From: Synechococcus sp. AG-673-A03
GTDB lineage: Bacteria > Cyanobacteriota > Cyanobacteriia > PCC-6307 > Cyanobiaceae
Direction of reading: 5' to 3'
Length of the DNA: 64,000 bases
Assembly (NCBI GenBank): GCA_003211275.1
Contig: QCTE01000001.1
Location: 1 to 64,000 of the forward strand
Below the pieces are notes generated by a model. That model was not told the DNA's origin and made no database searches. It saw only the letters and a program-made list of their open reading frames with translations. Every line of letters starts with the position of its first letter. The stretch's first letter is position 1. The position numbers and the translations under genes were made by a program. This document shows, one piece after another, positions 1 through 9,175 of the stretch.

Positions 1-1
1 C

Positions 2-1126
2 ATTGACTACATCGGCAGTTGGGGACCCGCGATCTGCGGTCATGCCCATCCAGAAGTGATTAGTGCGCTGCAGGAATCGATTGAGAAGGGCACCAGCTTC
101 GGAGCCCCCTGCGCACTCGAGAACACGTTGGCGGAGATGGTGATCGACGCCGTCCCCAGTGTGGAGATGGTTCGCTTCGTGAACAGCGGCACCGAAGCCT
201 GCATGGCTGTGCTGCGTCTGATGCGCGCCTTCACAGGTCGCGACAAGGTCATCAAGTTCGAAGGTTGTTACCACGGCCATGCGGACATGTTCCTGGTGAA
301 GGCCGGTTCCGGTGTGGCCACCCTCGGCCTCCCTGACTCACCAGGCGTCCCCCGCAGCACCACCGCCAATACCCTCACCGCGCCTTACAACGATCTGGAG
401 GCCGTCAAGCAGCTGTTCGCTGAAAACCCTGATGCCATTTCAGGCGTCATCCTCGAGCCCATCGTCGGCAACGCAGGGTTTATCCAGCCTGAGCCTGGCT
501 TCCTCGAGGGTTTGCGCGAACTCACCAAGGAAAATGGCGCTCTGCTCGTCTTTGACGAGGTCATGACAGGCTTCCGCATCAGTTACGGCGGTGCCCAGGC
601 CCATTTCGGTGTGACTCCTGATCTCACCACCATGGGCAAGGTGATCGGTGGAGGGCTTCCCGTAGGGGCCTACGGCGGTCGACGCGAAATCATGGAGATG
701 GTGGCTCCTGCAGGCCCCATGTACCAGGCCGGCACCCTGAGCGGAAATCCCCTTGCCATGACAGCGGGCATCAAGACACTTGAGCTTCTGAAACAGCCCG
801 GTAGCTACGAAAAGCTCACCGCCACAACTGAAAAACTGGTCGCTGGCATCAAGGAAGCAGCGACCTCTGCAGGCCTTCCGATCACGAGTGGAAGTGTGAG
901 CGCCATGTTCGGATTCTTCCTCTGCGAAGGACCTGTACGCAACTTTGAAGAAGCGAAAGCGACGGATGCTGAACGTTTTGGCAAACTGCACCGCGCCATG
1001 CTTGAGCGTGGTGTTTATTTAGCTCCATCAGCCTTCGAGGCAGGTTTCACCTCACTGGCCCATTCGGACGCAGATATCGAAGCCACGATTCAGGCGTTCC
1101 GCGACAGCTTCGCTGGGATCACCTGA
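2..1126 (+). CDS. hemL: Glutamate-1-semialdehyde 2,1-aminomutase, 5'-truncated
   Basis: PLP enzyme that converts glutamate-1-semialdehyde to 5-aminolevulinate, the first committed precursor of haem, chlorophyll and cobalamin; cytosolic. The frame is open from base 2, upstream of any start codon, and begins [17 protein letters not shown], an internal HemL segment. About 374 residues are present against roughly 430 for the family, so the N-terminal 55-60 residues lie outside the window. Visible marks are [20 protein letters not shown] (cofactor phosphate region), FDEVMTGFR, and the PLP lysine in [18 protein letters not shown] (lysine codon near 638). The stop is followed 23 bp later by a porin gene on the same strand. 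The call is secure. Confidence 0.96.
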   Translation: MDYIGSWGPAICGHAHPEVISALQESIEKGTSFGAPCALENTLAEMVIDAVPSVEMVRFVNSGTEACMAVLRLMRAFTGRDKVIKFEGCYHGHADMFLVKAGSGVATLGLPDSPGVPRSTTANTLTAPYNDLEAVKQLFAENPDAISGVILEPIVGNAGFIQPEPGFLEGLRELTKENGALLVFDEVMTGFRISYGGAQAHFGVTPDLTTMGKVIGGGLPVGAYGGRREIMEMVAPAGPMYQAGTLSGNPLAMTAGIKTLELLKQPGSYEKLTATTEKLVAGIKEAATSAGLPITSGSVSAMFGFFLCEGPVRNFEEAKATDAERFGKLHRAMLERGVYLAPSAFEAGFTSLAHSDADIEATIQAFRDSFAGIT

Positions 1127-1149
1127 ACTCTGAATCTGGGTCACTCCCT

Positions 1150-2445
1150 ATGCCACATCCCAGCATCGGCATGGGGAACCAGTTCAAAAAGGTGCTGATC
1201 GGGCTGAGCCTCGTTGTCGCATCACTCCAGAGCTCTCCAACCCGGGCAGGGCCCCTGCAGACATGGCTGCAACTGCCTGAATGGCTTGATCTCAGCATCG
1301 ACTACACGGCTGAGCCCATGGCCCGGATCAGCGGTGGTGCCAATCCTTCAGCAGCAAGCTGGTATCAGGCTGTGGTGCTCGATCTGTCCCTGAGCAGCGG
1401 GTTCGGGAAAACCCAACAGCAGTGGAATGAATTGGACCACTGGCAGCTCAATCTGCAGCTGACCAATGATGCCGGCAACCCCGACCTAAATACCGAGCTG
1501 GGATCTGCCTTCACATTGCAGACCCTGGTGAATCCAGTGGGGACCTGGATCACCGAAGCCTCTGTGGTCAGAAATCGCGGCGAGAGCTGGTGGCAAGCGG
1601 AACTGGGCGTGATGTCGCTGGATCCAGTCATGGCTGGAGAACCAGGCTTTCTGTCTGCTCCTGCCATGGGCAGTTACATCAGCTCAGTCCTCAACAACAC
1701 TTTGAACCTGTTGATTGTGGGAGTGCCGATTGATCCCTTCGTGGCACCTGGCGTCAAGCTTCAGGCTCATTCAGAGTCTCTGGGGTCCCTGGAATATGCC
1801 TACTTCTACCTGAACCCTCAGACCAGTATTGCGGCAAGCCTTGGCGTTGATCCAGGGGTGCCCGACGTCCAGGGCGGCGTTCAAGCTCTGCAATGGACAA
1901 CCAATCCTCTGCGATCGAGAACTGATCTTTCGGCAGAAATCAACATTCCAGGCACCAATGAGAGTGTGATCAGACAGTTACCACTCCCTGAAGTTCAGCT
2001 TGGTGGCTATTTCTCATCAACACGTCTCTTGATTGACAATGCAAGTGAGCTGGGAGAAGGGATCAACCGTGGCATTTATGGATCGCTCACCTGGCCTGTT
2101 GATGTGCCTCTCGGCCTGGACAATCGGATTTGGGCTGGTGGGAACTTCAGCTTGGATCCTGCCAATAACCCTTATCCAACATTCATCGCAGGAGGCTGGC
2201 TGAGTCAAGGCATCATTCCAGGCCGACCACTTGACGTGCTTGCTTTGGGCCTGGGTCGAACCAGTTTCAGCCCGACCATCAACCCCGGGCTGAGCTACGA
2301 GGGAATGATTGAGTTGAATTATTCCTTTTATGTTTCAGAAATTCTGCAAATTCAACCTGTGATGCAATGGATTATAAATCCAGGCGGTGAAGGCAAAGTC
2401 CCAGGAATCTGGGCCGGAGGCCTACAGATCAATTTGAGTCTCTGA
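1150..2445 (+). CDS. OprB-like carbohydrate-selective porin
   Basis: 431-residue predicted outer-membrane beta-barrel. The N-terminus has a basic start, a hydrophobic stretch (VLIGLSLVVASL) and an RAG cleavage-like site, consistent with Sec export. The mature part is built from alternating polar/hydrophobic strands with many W, Y, N and G residues, and motifs such as SADFSW-type segments are replaced by ASWYQAVVLDLSL and GGYFSSTRLLIDN. The general layout matches the OprB family as it occurs in cyanobacteria, but this copy lacks an obvious N-terminal SLH domain, so it differs from the large SomA/SomB-type cyanobacterial porins. An internal start at 1171 (MGNQFKK) would give a tidier signal peptide. 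Substrate unknown. Confidence 0.7.
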   Translation: MPHPSIGMGNQFKKVLIGLSLVVASLQSSPTRAGPLQTWLQLPEWLDLSIDYTAEPMARISGGANPSAASWYQAVVLDLSLSSGFGKTQQQWNELDHWQLNLQLTNDAGNPDLNTELGSAFTLQTLVNPVGTWITEASVVRNRGESWWQAELGVMSLDPVMAGEPGFLSAPAMGSYISSVLNNTLNLLIVGVPIDPFVAPGVKLQAHSESLGSLEYAYFYLNPQTSIAASLGVDPGVPDVQGGVQALQWTTNPLRSRTDLSAEINIPGTNESVIRQLPLPEVQLGGYFSSTRLLIDNASELGEGINRGIYGSLTWPVDVPLGLDNRIWAGGNFSLDPANNPYPTFIAGGWLSQGIIPGRPLDVLALGLGRTSFSPTINPGLSYEGMIELNYSFYVSEILQIQPVMQWIINPGGEGKVPGIWAGGLQINLSL

Positions 2446-2448
2446 GAT

Positions 2449-2943
2449 TCAGCGATAGTTCTCGAATTGAAGAGGCACATCCAGCTCATCCTCTTTTGAA
2501 CGCAACAACTGAATCACCTGCTGGAGATCATCCTTACTTTTGCCTGTCACCCTGAGACTGTCTCCCTGAATCGCCACGGTAACTTTCTTGAGCTCGTCAC
2601 GGACAATCTTACTCATTTTCTTGGCAAGTTCCTGACTGAGTCCCTTCTTCAATTGAACGGTCTGCTGCACACGATTACCACCCACCGACTCCGCCGGCTG
2701 GAAATCAAAGATCTTCAAAGAGAGATTTCTTTTTGTCGCCTTGGCTCGCAGAATATCTTCAACAGCTTGAAGGGTCATGTCACTGGCCGTAGTAATCACA
2801 ATCGCGGCGTCTTCAAGATCGATCTCTGTACCAGAATCCTTAAGGTCATAACGCTGAGAAACGTCCCTACGAACTTGATCAAGCGTATTCACCAACTCCT
2901 GACGGTCAAAATCAGAGACCACATCAAATGAATACGAAGCCAT
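2449..2943 (-). CDS. YajQ-family nucleotide-binding protein
   Basis: 164 residues, the usual length for the YajQ/UPF0234 family. It starts MASYSFDVVSDFDRQELVNT, the family's hallmark, and continues with KGLSQELAKKMSKIVRDELK and QVIQLLRSKEDELDVPLQFENYR at the C-terminus. Members bind nucleic acid or nucleotides; some proteobacterial homologues bind cyclic di-GMP, which cannot be assumed here. The gene converges on the porin with only 3 bp between stops, and about 225 bp of noncoding DNA precede its start. No linked gene suggests a pathway. Confidence 0.92.
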   Translation of the reverse strand: MASYSFDVVSDFDRQELVNTLDQVRRDVSQRYDLKDSGTEIDLEDAAIVITTASDMTLQAVEDILRAKATKRNLSLKIFDFQPAESVGGNRVQQTVQLKKGLSQELAKKMSKIVRDELKKVTVAIQGDSLRVTGKSKDDLQQVIQLLRSKEDELDVPLQFENYR

Positions 2944-3169
2944 TGAACAATCGTTAGTGGTTGAAGGTTAGCAATGCTCTTGAAGCCACTCTCAACAGGA
3001 GATCTGACAACAGACGGATAGCCAGAGAAGCTTCATCTTCAATCAGCAACCCCGTTTCAAATCCCGCTTCAGCCAGCCAGAAGGAAGACGGACGCAGACG
3101 ACTTGGTGATCCAGTCGGATTAACCGCGTCGATCGAGAGTCGATCACTATCGTTTCAACCGCGCTTGCC

Positions 3170-3628
3170 TTGATTGTGTTCATCACGGACCTTCTCACCC
3201 AGACACCCTCGGCGCCCTATGCCTTGTCGCTCGCGCTCTCGGGAGCTGTAGTGATCGCCAGCATCATTCCCCTGGGTGCTGCCCGTTCACAGGCGGACTT
3301 CACCCTGGACGACATGAAAGCTCCGAGGGCCATGTTCGACCGCCTCCCAGACTGGGGGAAACGAGCCAGCTGGGCCCATCAGAACAGCTTCGAGGCGTTC
3401 AGCCTGCATGCTCCAGCAGCGCTTCTAGCCCTGATCGCCGTTCTGCAAATCGGAGAGCTTCAGGGCCTTGCCATCCCCGCAGCTCTGCTACAGCCCATGC
3501 TGCGTCTGATTTATTTGCCGGCCTATGTGGCCAATGTTCCGCCCCTGAGAGGACTGTGCTGGGCCGGTGCTCTGCTTTGCACCGGAATCCTCTACATCGA
3601 AGGATTAAAAGCTCTACTAACCGCCTAA
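3170..3628 (+). CDS. MAPEG-family membrane protein
   Basis: 152-residue protein with four hydrophobic segments. The motif RAMFDRLPDWGKRASWAHQNSFEAFSLHAPA matches the MAPEG superfamily (the run is given here in two parts: RAMFDRLPDWGKRASW, then AHQNSFEAF). These are small integral membrane proteins related to glutathione and eicosanoid enzymes; the bacterial members are largely uncharacterised. The start is a TTG at 3170; a GTG at 3176 is an equally possible start, and no clear ribosome binding site settles it. Its stop overlaps that of the convergent SPFH gene by 4 bp. Confidence 0.82.
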   Translation: MIVFITDLLTQTPSAPYALSLALSGAVVIASIIPLGAARSQADFTLDDMKAPRAMFDRLPDWGKRASWAHQNSFEAFSLHAPAALLALIAVLQIGELQGLAIPAALLQPMLRLIYLPAYVANVPPLRGLCWAGALLCTGILYIEGLKALLTA

Positions 3629-4539
3629 TCCTTGCCTTGCTGGAACTGCTTCAGAGCAGCCAGCAGTGAGGCAGGTGACTGGGGATCCACCATCAGCACG
3701 CTGCCGGCAGGCGAGTCAGCCATGCGCTGCCCCATGGCCATCCAGTTTTCAGCCAGCATCAGCCGTACCGCCTCTTCCGCTTCCGGGCTCTCGGACAGTG
3801 CCCTGGCCATGACGCGTGCTGCTTCGGACTTCGCTTCAGCCATCACACCTTGCTGCTTGGCATGGGCTTCGGCCTCAAGCAGGATCGCCTCCTTCTGGGC
3901 ACGTGCATCAAGTACGAGGGCCTCCGCACGGCCACGCGCCTCATTCAACTGAGCTTCCTTTTCGCCTTCGGAACGCAGAATCGCAGCGCGCTTCTCCCGT
4001 TCGGCAGTCATCTGAGCCTCCATCGCTTGCTTAACGCCTGGCGAAGGATTGATGTCGCGCATTTCAACGCGAGTCACTTTCACACCCCATGGATCGGTGG
4101 CCTCATCAAGCTCGTTCAGCAGAAGCTCGTTCACCTCACTGCGAGTGGTGAAGGTCTGGTCGAGATCCAGCTTGCCCATTTCGGCACGAATCTGGGTCAA
4201 CACCAGATTCACCATCGCTGCCTGCAGATTGTCCACCGCGTAATACGCCTGGGCATGCTCGAGCAACTGCCAATACACCACCGCATCGACTTCGATGGAG
4301 ACGTTGTCTCGCGTGATGCAGAGCTGGGGGGGAATATCCAGAACCCGTTCCTTGAGCGACTCATGACTCACCACCCGTTCGACAACGGGAATCACGACGG
4401 AGAGCCCTGGCTGCAACTCACGGTCGAACTTGCCAAGCCGCTCGACGAGACGCGAGCGGCCTCCGCTGGTGACCTTGACGCTGCCACTACCCAGAAGCGC
4501 GATCAGGATCAGTGCAGGCAGGCTCAGCAGCGCTTCCAT
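3625..4539 (-). CDS. SPFH/stomatin-like (band 7) membrane protein
   Basis: 304 residues. An N-terminal membrane anchor (LPALILIALLGSG) is followed by the SPFH/band-7 domain (about 25-190: VKVTSGGRSRLVERLGKFDR, VDAVVYWQLLEHAQAYYAV) and a helical, alanine- and glutamate-rich region (AEREKRAAILRSEGEKEAQL) typical of oligomerising stomatins such as QmcA. These proteins form membrane microdomains and scaffold proteases. The gene is divergent from the NfeD-like gene, with start codons about 60 bp apart; SPFH and NfeD proteins are a known functional pair, more often found in one operon. Confidence 0.92.
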   Translation of the reverse strand: MEALLSLPALILIALLGSGSVKVTSGGRSRLVERLGKFDRELQPGLSVVIPVVERVVSHESLKERVLDIPPQLCITRDNVSIEVDAVVYWQLLEHAQAYYAVDNLQAAMVNLVLTQIRAEMGKLDLDQTFTTRSEVNELLLNELDEATDPWGVKVTRVEMRDINPSPGVKQAMEAQMTAEREKRAAILRSEGEKEAQLNEARGRAEALVLDARAQKEAILLEAEAHAKQQGVMAEAKSEAARVMARALSESPEAEEAVRLMLAENWMAMGQRMADSPAGSVLMVDPQSPASLLAALKQFQQGKD

Positions 4540-4598
4540 GACGGATGGATGTCTGCGGCGACGCTAGTCCCCAAAGTGAGGGGAAGCAGCCAGCAGAC

Positions 4599-5042
4599 AT
4601 GCCACCTCTTTGGAGTCCCTTGATCTGGTTGCTGGTGGCGGGCGTTCTGCTGGTCGTGGAGCTGGTGCAGCCCAGTTTCGATGGCTTGATGTTCGGCGTC
4701 TTCGCCGGTCTTGTCGTATCCGTACTGACGGCCTTGCTGCCGCTGCAGGTTTGGATTCAGATCATCCTGTTCAGTCTCATCACAGTGCTGGGAACGCTTT
4801 GGCTGAGCAGATGGTCTGCGCAACGCAATCCACGGCCCGGACGGCGGCGGCTGAAAGACAACACAGCCGAAGTACTGGCCACGATTCAGCCCGGAGGGGA
4901 AGGCAGGGTTCGCTGGCATGGTCAGAGCTGGGCAGCCAGCTCGCTGGATGTCGAGACTCTTCTGCAGGCGGGAGATCGCGTGCTTGTGATCAGCAGGGAG
5001 GGAACCAGGCTCCAGGTTCTACCGACCCCGCCTTCGCCTTGA
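4599..5042 (+). CDS. NfeD-like membrane protein
   Basis: 147 residues from the ATG at 4599, chosen because the upstream in-frame sequence (MDVCGDASPQSEG) has no family character. Three to four N-terminal hydrophobic segments (LIWLLVAGVLLVVELVQP, FAGLVVSVLTALL) precede a soluble OB-fold domain with VRWHGQSWAASS and GDRVLVISREGTRLQVLP. This is the short NfeD1b type without a ClpP-like protease domain. It is paired divergently with the SPFH gene, which supports a joint membrane-organising role. Confidence 0.88.
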   Translation: MPPLWSPLIWLLVAGVLLVVELVQPSFDGLMFGVFAGLVVSVLTALLPLQVWIQIILFSLITVLGTLWLSRWSAQRNPRPGRRRLKDNTAEVLATIQPGGEGRVRWHGQSWAASSLDVETLLQAGDRVLVISREGTRLQVLPTPPSP

Positions 5043-5045
5043 ACG

Positions 5046-5558
5046 TCAGTCGAAAAACAGCAGGCTGACCACCTTGCCCATGTCTTCGGCATTGCGACAG
5101 CTGGCAAGCAGTGTCTCGCTGTCATGGAAAGCCAGGCAAATCAGTTGGTCACAACGACTGATGATGTCCTGGTTGCAGAGGCTGCTGGCCATCGGCAGAG
5201 GCAGATCGTCGTGCTCAGGCTTCTCGATCAGGTGCAGAACCGTCTCCAACTGATCACGGATCTCAGGCCCTTGGCGACTCAGACTCTGCGGCAGCAACAC
5301 CGTGAGCTTGGAGGCATCCACAGCCAGCACGCCTCGAATCACGGCTGCATTGACCCCCTGCGCACCTGATGTCACGAGAGAATGGCCTTCCTGAGCAAGC
5401 GATCGGGCGATCAGCTCGATCAAGTGGATGGCGACCACCGGAACATGACGGCTGCCGAGGATGGCAATCCTCCGCGCTCCCTTGTCTTGGAGCAAGGCCA
5501 ATTCCTGGGCAAGGGTGTCGACCCTGTCCATTGCAGGAAGATCAAGGGATCGGCTCAA
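5046..5558 (-). CDS. Short DprA/Smf-like Rossmann protein
   Basis: 170 residues. The core IAILGSRHVPVVAIHLIE and LVTSGAQGVNAAVIRG resembles the nucleotide-binding fold of DprA/Smf, with the GSR and SGxAxGxN-like signatures, and closely matches cyanobacterial proteins annotated as DNA recombination-mediator protein A. Full DprA proteins are around 300 residues or more; this one lacks the flanking SAM-like and winged-helix domains, so a role in loading RecA is not shown. It converges on the NfeD gene with 3 bp between stops. A start at the ATG at 5531 (MDRVDTLAQE) is also possible. Confidence 0.72.
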   Translation of the reverse strand: MSRSLDLPAMDRVDTLAQELALLQDKGARRIAILGSRHVPVVAIHLIELIARSLAQEGHSLVTSGAQGVNAAVIRGVLAVDASKLTVLLPQSLSRQGPEIRDQLETVLHLIEKPEHDDLPLPMASSLCNQDIISRCDQLICLAFHDSETLLASCRNAEDMGKVVSLLFFD

Positions 5559-5612
5559 TGACTACCTGCGAGCATTCCTAGACGCTAGCAGCGGTGAACC
5601 CTGTCGGGACCA

Positions 5613-6722
5613 TCACTTTGAGCCGATCGCAAGGTGTTCCAGTCCCACGGCACTGAGCAGGTCTGCAAGCCGGCAGTGTTCTTCCACAAGACGGAAGGCA
5701 TAGGTCGCTTTCACCGCTTCGTGCAGACGCACGTGACCGAACGCCTGCTCGATCACTTCAACGGTCCCGAGTGTGTCCTGCTCGACCTTCAGCAGAGGGA
5801 CTTCCAGTTCATCCGCTCGACTGATCAACTGGGGGAGTGGATCTCCAGCACCGGTCAAAATCAGGCATTGCGTGGATGCCTCCAGGGCCGCCAGCTGGAT
5901 ATCGGTGCGATCTGCTCCGGTCACCACAGCCATGTTGCGGCGGCGGCGGAAGAACTCCATTGCTGAGTTCACATTCATGGCCCCGATGCTGAGAGTCTCG
6001 ACCAACAGGTCGAGCTTCTCTTTGCAGCAGATCACCCGCGCATCGAGCCGACGCACGAGTTCGCCCACCGTGACGCTGCGCAGCAGAGGCGAGCGTGGCA
6101 TCACACCGAACACCTTGATGCCAAGCGCCTGGAGAGACGGCACGACATCACGTTCAAGGCTTTCCACATCATCAGGAGTGACTGCGTTCAGCACCACCCC
6201 GCGGAGTCGATCACCGAGCTGCTGACTGGCGGCCAGCAACGCATCGACGCTGCGACTGTCTTCCCAGAGATGCACGAGCACCACCGGTGCGTCGAGATCG
6301 CGGGCCAATTGCACCAAACTCAGGCCGTAGAGCAAACCCTCATGGAGATTGCCGGCGGCTTCCAGAAGGGTGACACTGTTTTCTGTCTGCTCAAGACTGG
6401 TCCTGAGTTGCTCAAGCCCTTCTCCGGCAGCCAGGGTTCCCTTCGCAAGCCGTTGCTGTGCAGTCTCGGGAGAGAGGAGGTGCAAAGAGGGGATCAGGTC
6501 CTGATGAGGCAGACCGAGGGTCTCTCCCACGAAACGGACATCGTCATCGATCAACGGTGAAGGCAAAACGCCTTGATCAGACTCCCAGTCCAGACTTGTG
6601 GCGAGCGGTTTTCCGAAGAGGACCCGAATCCCGACCGAGCGCAAATGCCTTGCAATCCCGAGCACTAGGGCGGACTTGCCGCTGAAGGGTTCACAGGATC
6701 CGATCAGCAGCGTTGAGCCCAT
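5613..6722 (-). CDS. BioD-like/DRTGG protein (phosphotransacetylase family, no Pta domain)
   Basis: 369 residues. The N-terminal half is a P-loop domain of the dethiobiotin-synthetase type (LLIGSCEPFSGKSALVLG, Walker A), and the C-terminal half carries the DRTGG domain (LVRRLDARVICCKEKLDLLV, VVTGADRTDIQLAALEAS). This equals the N-terminal regulatory part of long phosphate acetyltransferases; the catalytic PTA domain is absent. The family is widespread in cyanobacteria and usually labelled phosphotransacetylase family protein. Its function is unknown; sensing or regulation is an inference from domain content. It is followed on its upstream side by the small EbsA-like gene on the same strand. 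Confidence 0.85.
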   Translation of the reverse strand: MGSTLLIGSCEPFSGKSALVLGIARHLRSVGIRVLFGKPLATSLDWESDQGVLPSPLIDDDVRFVGETLGLPHQDLIPSLHLLSPETAQQRLAKGTLAAGEGLEQLRTSLEQTENSVTLLEAAGNLHEGLLYGLSLVQLARDLDAPVVLVHLWEDSRSVDALLAASQQLGDRLRGVVLNAVTPDDVESLERDVVPSLQALGIKVFGVMPRSPLLRSVTVGELVRRLDARVICCKEKLDLLVETLSIGAMNVNSAMEFFRRRRNMAVVTGADRTDIQLAALEASTQCLILTGAGDPLPQLISRADELEVPLLKVEQDTLGTVEVIEQAFGHVRLHEAVKATYAFRLVEEHCRLADLLSAVGLEHLAIGSK

Positions 6723-6751
6723 CAGGGAGATCTGAGATTGATTCCCACAAT

Positions 6752-7147
6752 TTAGGGGGAACCATCCTCCCCAATCTGCTCAAGCAACAACCACTGCCAG
6801 AAGCTGTCCGGCAGATCCTGACGGCCAGTTTCCACAACTTGCATCAGCCAATCGAGCAGTTGATGCGCAGGGCATTCGAACGGATACAGCTGATCAGCCT
6901 GTTCCTGAAATCGCAACTCACAGCGGCACGTCTGAAGCGGGGCATTGGCAGGGCTCCAGGTCAGCAGGTAGCGATGGGGCTGAGCACCACTGCGGATACG
7001 CTCGCCATCGAACTGGCCTAGGGGCAGCTGTTCAAGAGCATGCCTGAGGGCCTGCTCGCGACGAAGGCCCCCGCAATACGGAGCGAACAGAGCCAGTTGA
7101 GCGTCACCGGACGGACTGGACAACGTCATACCGTCGAGCTGTTCCAA
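6752..7147 (-). CDS. Conserved cyanobacterial protein, EbsA-like
   Basis: 131 residues, no signal peptide or membrane segment. The pattern LALFAPYCGGLRREQALRHA, then a GQFDGERIRSGAQPHRYLLTW segment and LDWLMQVVETGR near the end, recalls the EbsA family, which in Synechococcus elongatus works with type IV pilus assembly and biofilm self-suppression. I recognise this from memory of the family pattern and not from an alignment, so the assignment is tentative. The gene lies 29 bp upstream of the BioD/DRTGG gene on the same strand and is divergent from the SDR gene. Confidence 0.6.
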   Translation of the reverse strand: MEQLDGMTLSSPSGDAQLALFAPYCGGLRREQALRHALEQLPLGQFDGERIRSGAQPHRYLLTWSPANAPLQTCRCELRFQEQADQLYPFECPAHQLLDWLMQVVETGRQDLPDSFWQWLLLEQIGEDGSP

Positions 7148-7206
7148 GCATGCACCAGTTCACCGCCATGGCCCAGCCTGTGCCAAGGACCTCCGATTCA
7201 AGCTCG

Positions 7207-7938
7207 ATGGCAGAGACCTGGTCAGGTCGCAGGGTGGGAATCACAGGAGCAGGAGGTGAACTGGGTCGTGCACTCACGCGCCGACTCAGACAGAGGGGCG
7301 CCTGGGTCGTTGCTCTGAGTCATCGCCCTAAACCAACGGAGCTGAACAGCCTGACCGGACCACAGGAGTGGGTGTGCTGGAGCTGCGGAAAGGAAGAGGA
7401 ACTCGATTCCACCCTGAGGGGTCTGGATCTTCTTGTGCTCAACCACGGCATCAACCCCGGAGGCGATCAAAGCCCCGAGAGCCTGAACAAGGCCCTTGAG
7501 ATCAATGCCCTCAGCCAATGGAGGCTTCTGCAGCGCTTTGAGCAGTTGGAGAGGAACCTCCAGCAAGACACACGTCCACCGGAACTATGGGTGAACACAT
7601 CGGAAGCCGAGATCCAACCAGCCCTGAGCCCTGCTTATGAGCTGAGCAAGCGCTTGATCGGCCAACTCGTCAGCCTGCGCTGGAGTGCACCGCGTCATCA
7701 TCGGACCAAGCTTCCAACTTTGCGCAAGCTGGTGCTCGGTCCTTTCCGTTCGAGCCTCAATCCGATCGGTGTGATGTCAGCTGATTTCGTGGCAGGTCAG
7801 ATTCTTTGGCAAGCCGACTTGGGACTGCCACTGATCATCGTGACCCCTAATCCACTCACTTTGCTGGCGATGCCTTTGATTGAGCTGGGGCGATTGATCT
7901 ACAACAGACTGTTGTGGGCTAATCACCACGATCCGTGA
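7207..7938 (+). CDS. Short-chain dehydrogenase/reductase
   Basis: About 243 residues from the ATG at 7207; earlier ATGs at 7150 and 7168 are possible. The N-terminus has the Rossmann glycine motif [17 protein letters not shown], then [11 protein letters not shown] (the NxG-like motif) and a catalytic region [12 protein letters not shown] with Y-x3-K. The protein is shorter than many SDRs at the C-terminus and ends in a hydrophobic segment ([17 protein letters not shown]). Substrate unknown. The gene is divergent from the EbsA-like gene and its last 20 bp overlap the convergent map gene. Confidence 0.85.
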   Translation: MAETWSGRRVGITGAGGELGRALTRRLRQRGAWVVALSHRPKPTELNSLTGPQEWVCWSCGKEEELDSTLRGLDLLVLNHGINPGGDQSPESLNKALEINALSQWRLLQRFEQLERNLQQDTRPPELWVNTSEAEIQPALSPAYELSKRLIGQLVSLRWSAPRHHRTKLPTLRKLVLGPFRSSLNPIGVMSADFVAGQILWQADLGLPLIIVTPNPLTLLAMPLIELGRLIYNRLLWANHHDP

Positions 7939-8758
7939 GGATCTCGCATCCGTCGGATGTCACGACAATCGTGTGCTCCCACTGCGCGGACAGGCCGCCA
8001 TCGCGCGTGACCACAGTCCAGCGGTCCCTGAGCGTGCGACAGGCTTTGCTGCCGGCGTTCAAGATCGGTTCCACAGCAAGGGTCATGCCGGGACGCAACT
8101 TCACGTTCGGCAGAGCGTCCGTCCGGAAGTTGAAGACGGAAGGTTCTTCGTGGAGATTGCGGCCAACACCATGACCCGTGTAGTCCTCCACCACACTGAA
8201 ACCACCTTCATGGACGCGATCCTCAACGGCTCCAGCGATATCGAGCAGCGTGTTCCCCGAGCGGATCTGAGCCAATCCGGCCATCAGTGATTCCTGAGCC
8301 ACCTTGCTGAGGGCTGCCGCCTGATCACTGACCTCACCCACACAGATGGTGACGCAGCTGTCGCCGTGATAGCCCTCGTAAAAAGCGCCCGTGTCCACTT
8401 TGAGCAAATCGCCGGCATGAATCACCTTTCTGTTGTTGGGAATGCCATGCACCACCTCATCATTGATGCTGGAACAGATGCTGGCGGGGAACCCGTGGTA
8501 ACCCTTGAAACTTGGGGTTGCTCCCATTTCCCTGATGCGCCGCTCGGCATGGGCATCCAGATCGGCGGTGGTTTGACCGGGCTCGACCATCTCCATGATT
8601 TCCCGAAGCACAGTCGCCACAATGCGACTGGCCTTGGCCATGATTTTCAGCTCTCTCGCCGACTTGATCTCCACTCCACGACGCTGCTGGATGCGGGGGC
8701 CTGTGGCAGTCACGCTGCCGGTTTTGGTCGAAGCAAGCAGATCAGCGAACAAGTTCAT
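7919..8758 (-). CDS. map: Methionine aminopeptidase, type I
   Basis: Removes the initiator methionine from nascent proteins; cytosolic metalloenzyme. 279 residues from the ATG at 8758, which has a GAAGGA-like ribosome binding site about 7 bp upstream; the longer reading frame to 8797 lacks one. Metal ligands are visible in order: [14 protein letters not shown] (two Asp), [13 protein letters not shown] (His), [10 protein letters not shown] (Glu) and [11 protein letters not shown] (Glu). The N-terminal approximately 35 residues ([20 protein letters not shown]) are an extension beyond the minimal E. coli enzyme. Confidence 0.96.
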   Translation of the reverse strand: MNLFADLLASTKTGSVTATGPRIQQRRGVEIKSARELKIMAKASRIVATVLREIMEMVEPGQTTADLDAHAERRIREMGATPSFKGYHGFPASICSSINDEVVHGIPNNRKVIHAGDLLKVDTGAFYEGYHGDSCVTICVGEVSDQAAALSKVAQESLMAGLAQIRSGNTLLDIAGAVEDRVHEGGFSVVEDYTGHGVGRNLHEEPSVFNFRTDALPNVKLRPGMTLAVEPILNAGSKACRTLRDRWTVVTRDGGLSAQWEHTIVVTSDGCEILTDRGD

Positions 8759-8818
8759 CGGTGATTCCTTCGGGCAGTCCCGACGTCCTGCTGTCACGCT
8801 ATCAATGGTGACGAGCTA

Positions 8819-9142
8819 ATGCCGGTGGCTCTCTGGATGGCACGACTGCGGCGCTGGCACAGCAGGGTGGCGCCCTTGGTTCTTCTGCCGTTGATGACCA
8901 CAGTCATCACAGGTCTGAGCTACCGGGTCGCGCGCGATTGGTTCGGAGTGAGTCGAGACAGCGCCCACTGGCTGATGAGCCTGCATGAAGGGGAATGGCT
9001 GGGACCGCAGCTTGAACCCGTCGTGGTTGTTCTCAATGCACTGGGAGTGCTGTGGATGTTGATCACCGGCGGAGGAATGATGCTGCAGTCCTGGAGAAAC
9101 GCTTGGAAGAAACGCTCAGTGGACGGTGGGCCGGCAGGGTAA
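8819..9142 (+). CDS. Small PepSY-TM-like membrane protein
   Basis: 107 residues with two hydrophobic helices: APLVLLPLMTTVITGLSYRV and VVVVLNALGVLWMLITGGG. The arrangement RRWHSRVAPLVLLPL near the start and a short region HWLMSLHEGEW between helices is the pattern of cyanobacterial PepSY-associated membrane proteins. Basic residues at the C-terminus (WRNAWKKR) suggest a cytoplasmic tail. Function unknown. It lies 33 bp upstream of rplS on the same strand and may be cotranscribed. Confidence 0.72.
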   Translation: MPVALWMARLRRWHSRVAPLVLLPLMTTVITGLSYRVARDWFGVSRDSAHWLMSLHEGEWLGPQLEPVVVVLNALGVLWMLITGGGMMLQSWRNAWKKRSVDGGPAG

Positions 9143-9175
9143 GCTGGTTGTTTGGCGTGATTACCCGGAGCTGGG

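Noticed and set aside
2961-3173. 70-codon plus-strand open frame before the MAPEG gene
   Set aside because: Ser/Arg/Asn-rich translation without family character or hydrophobic pattern; likely chance in an intergenic space.
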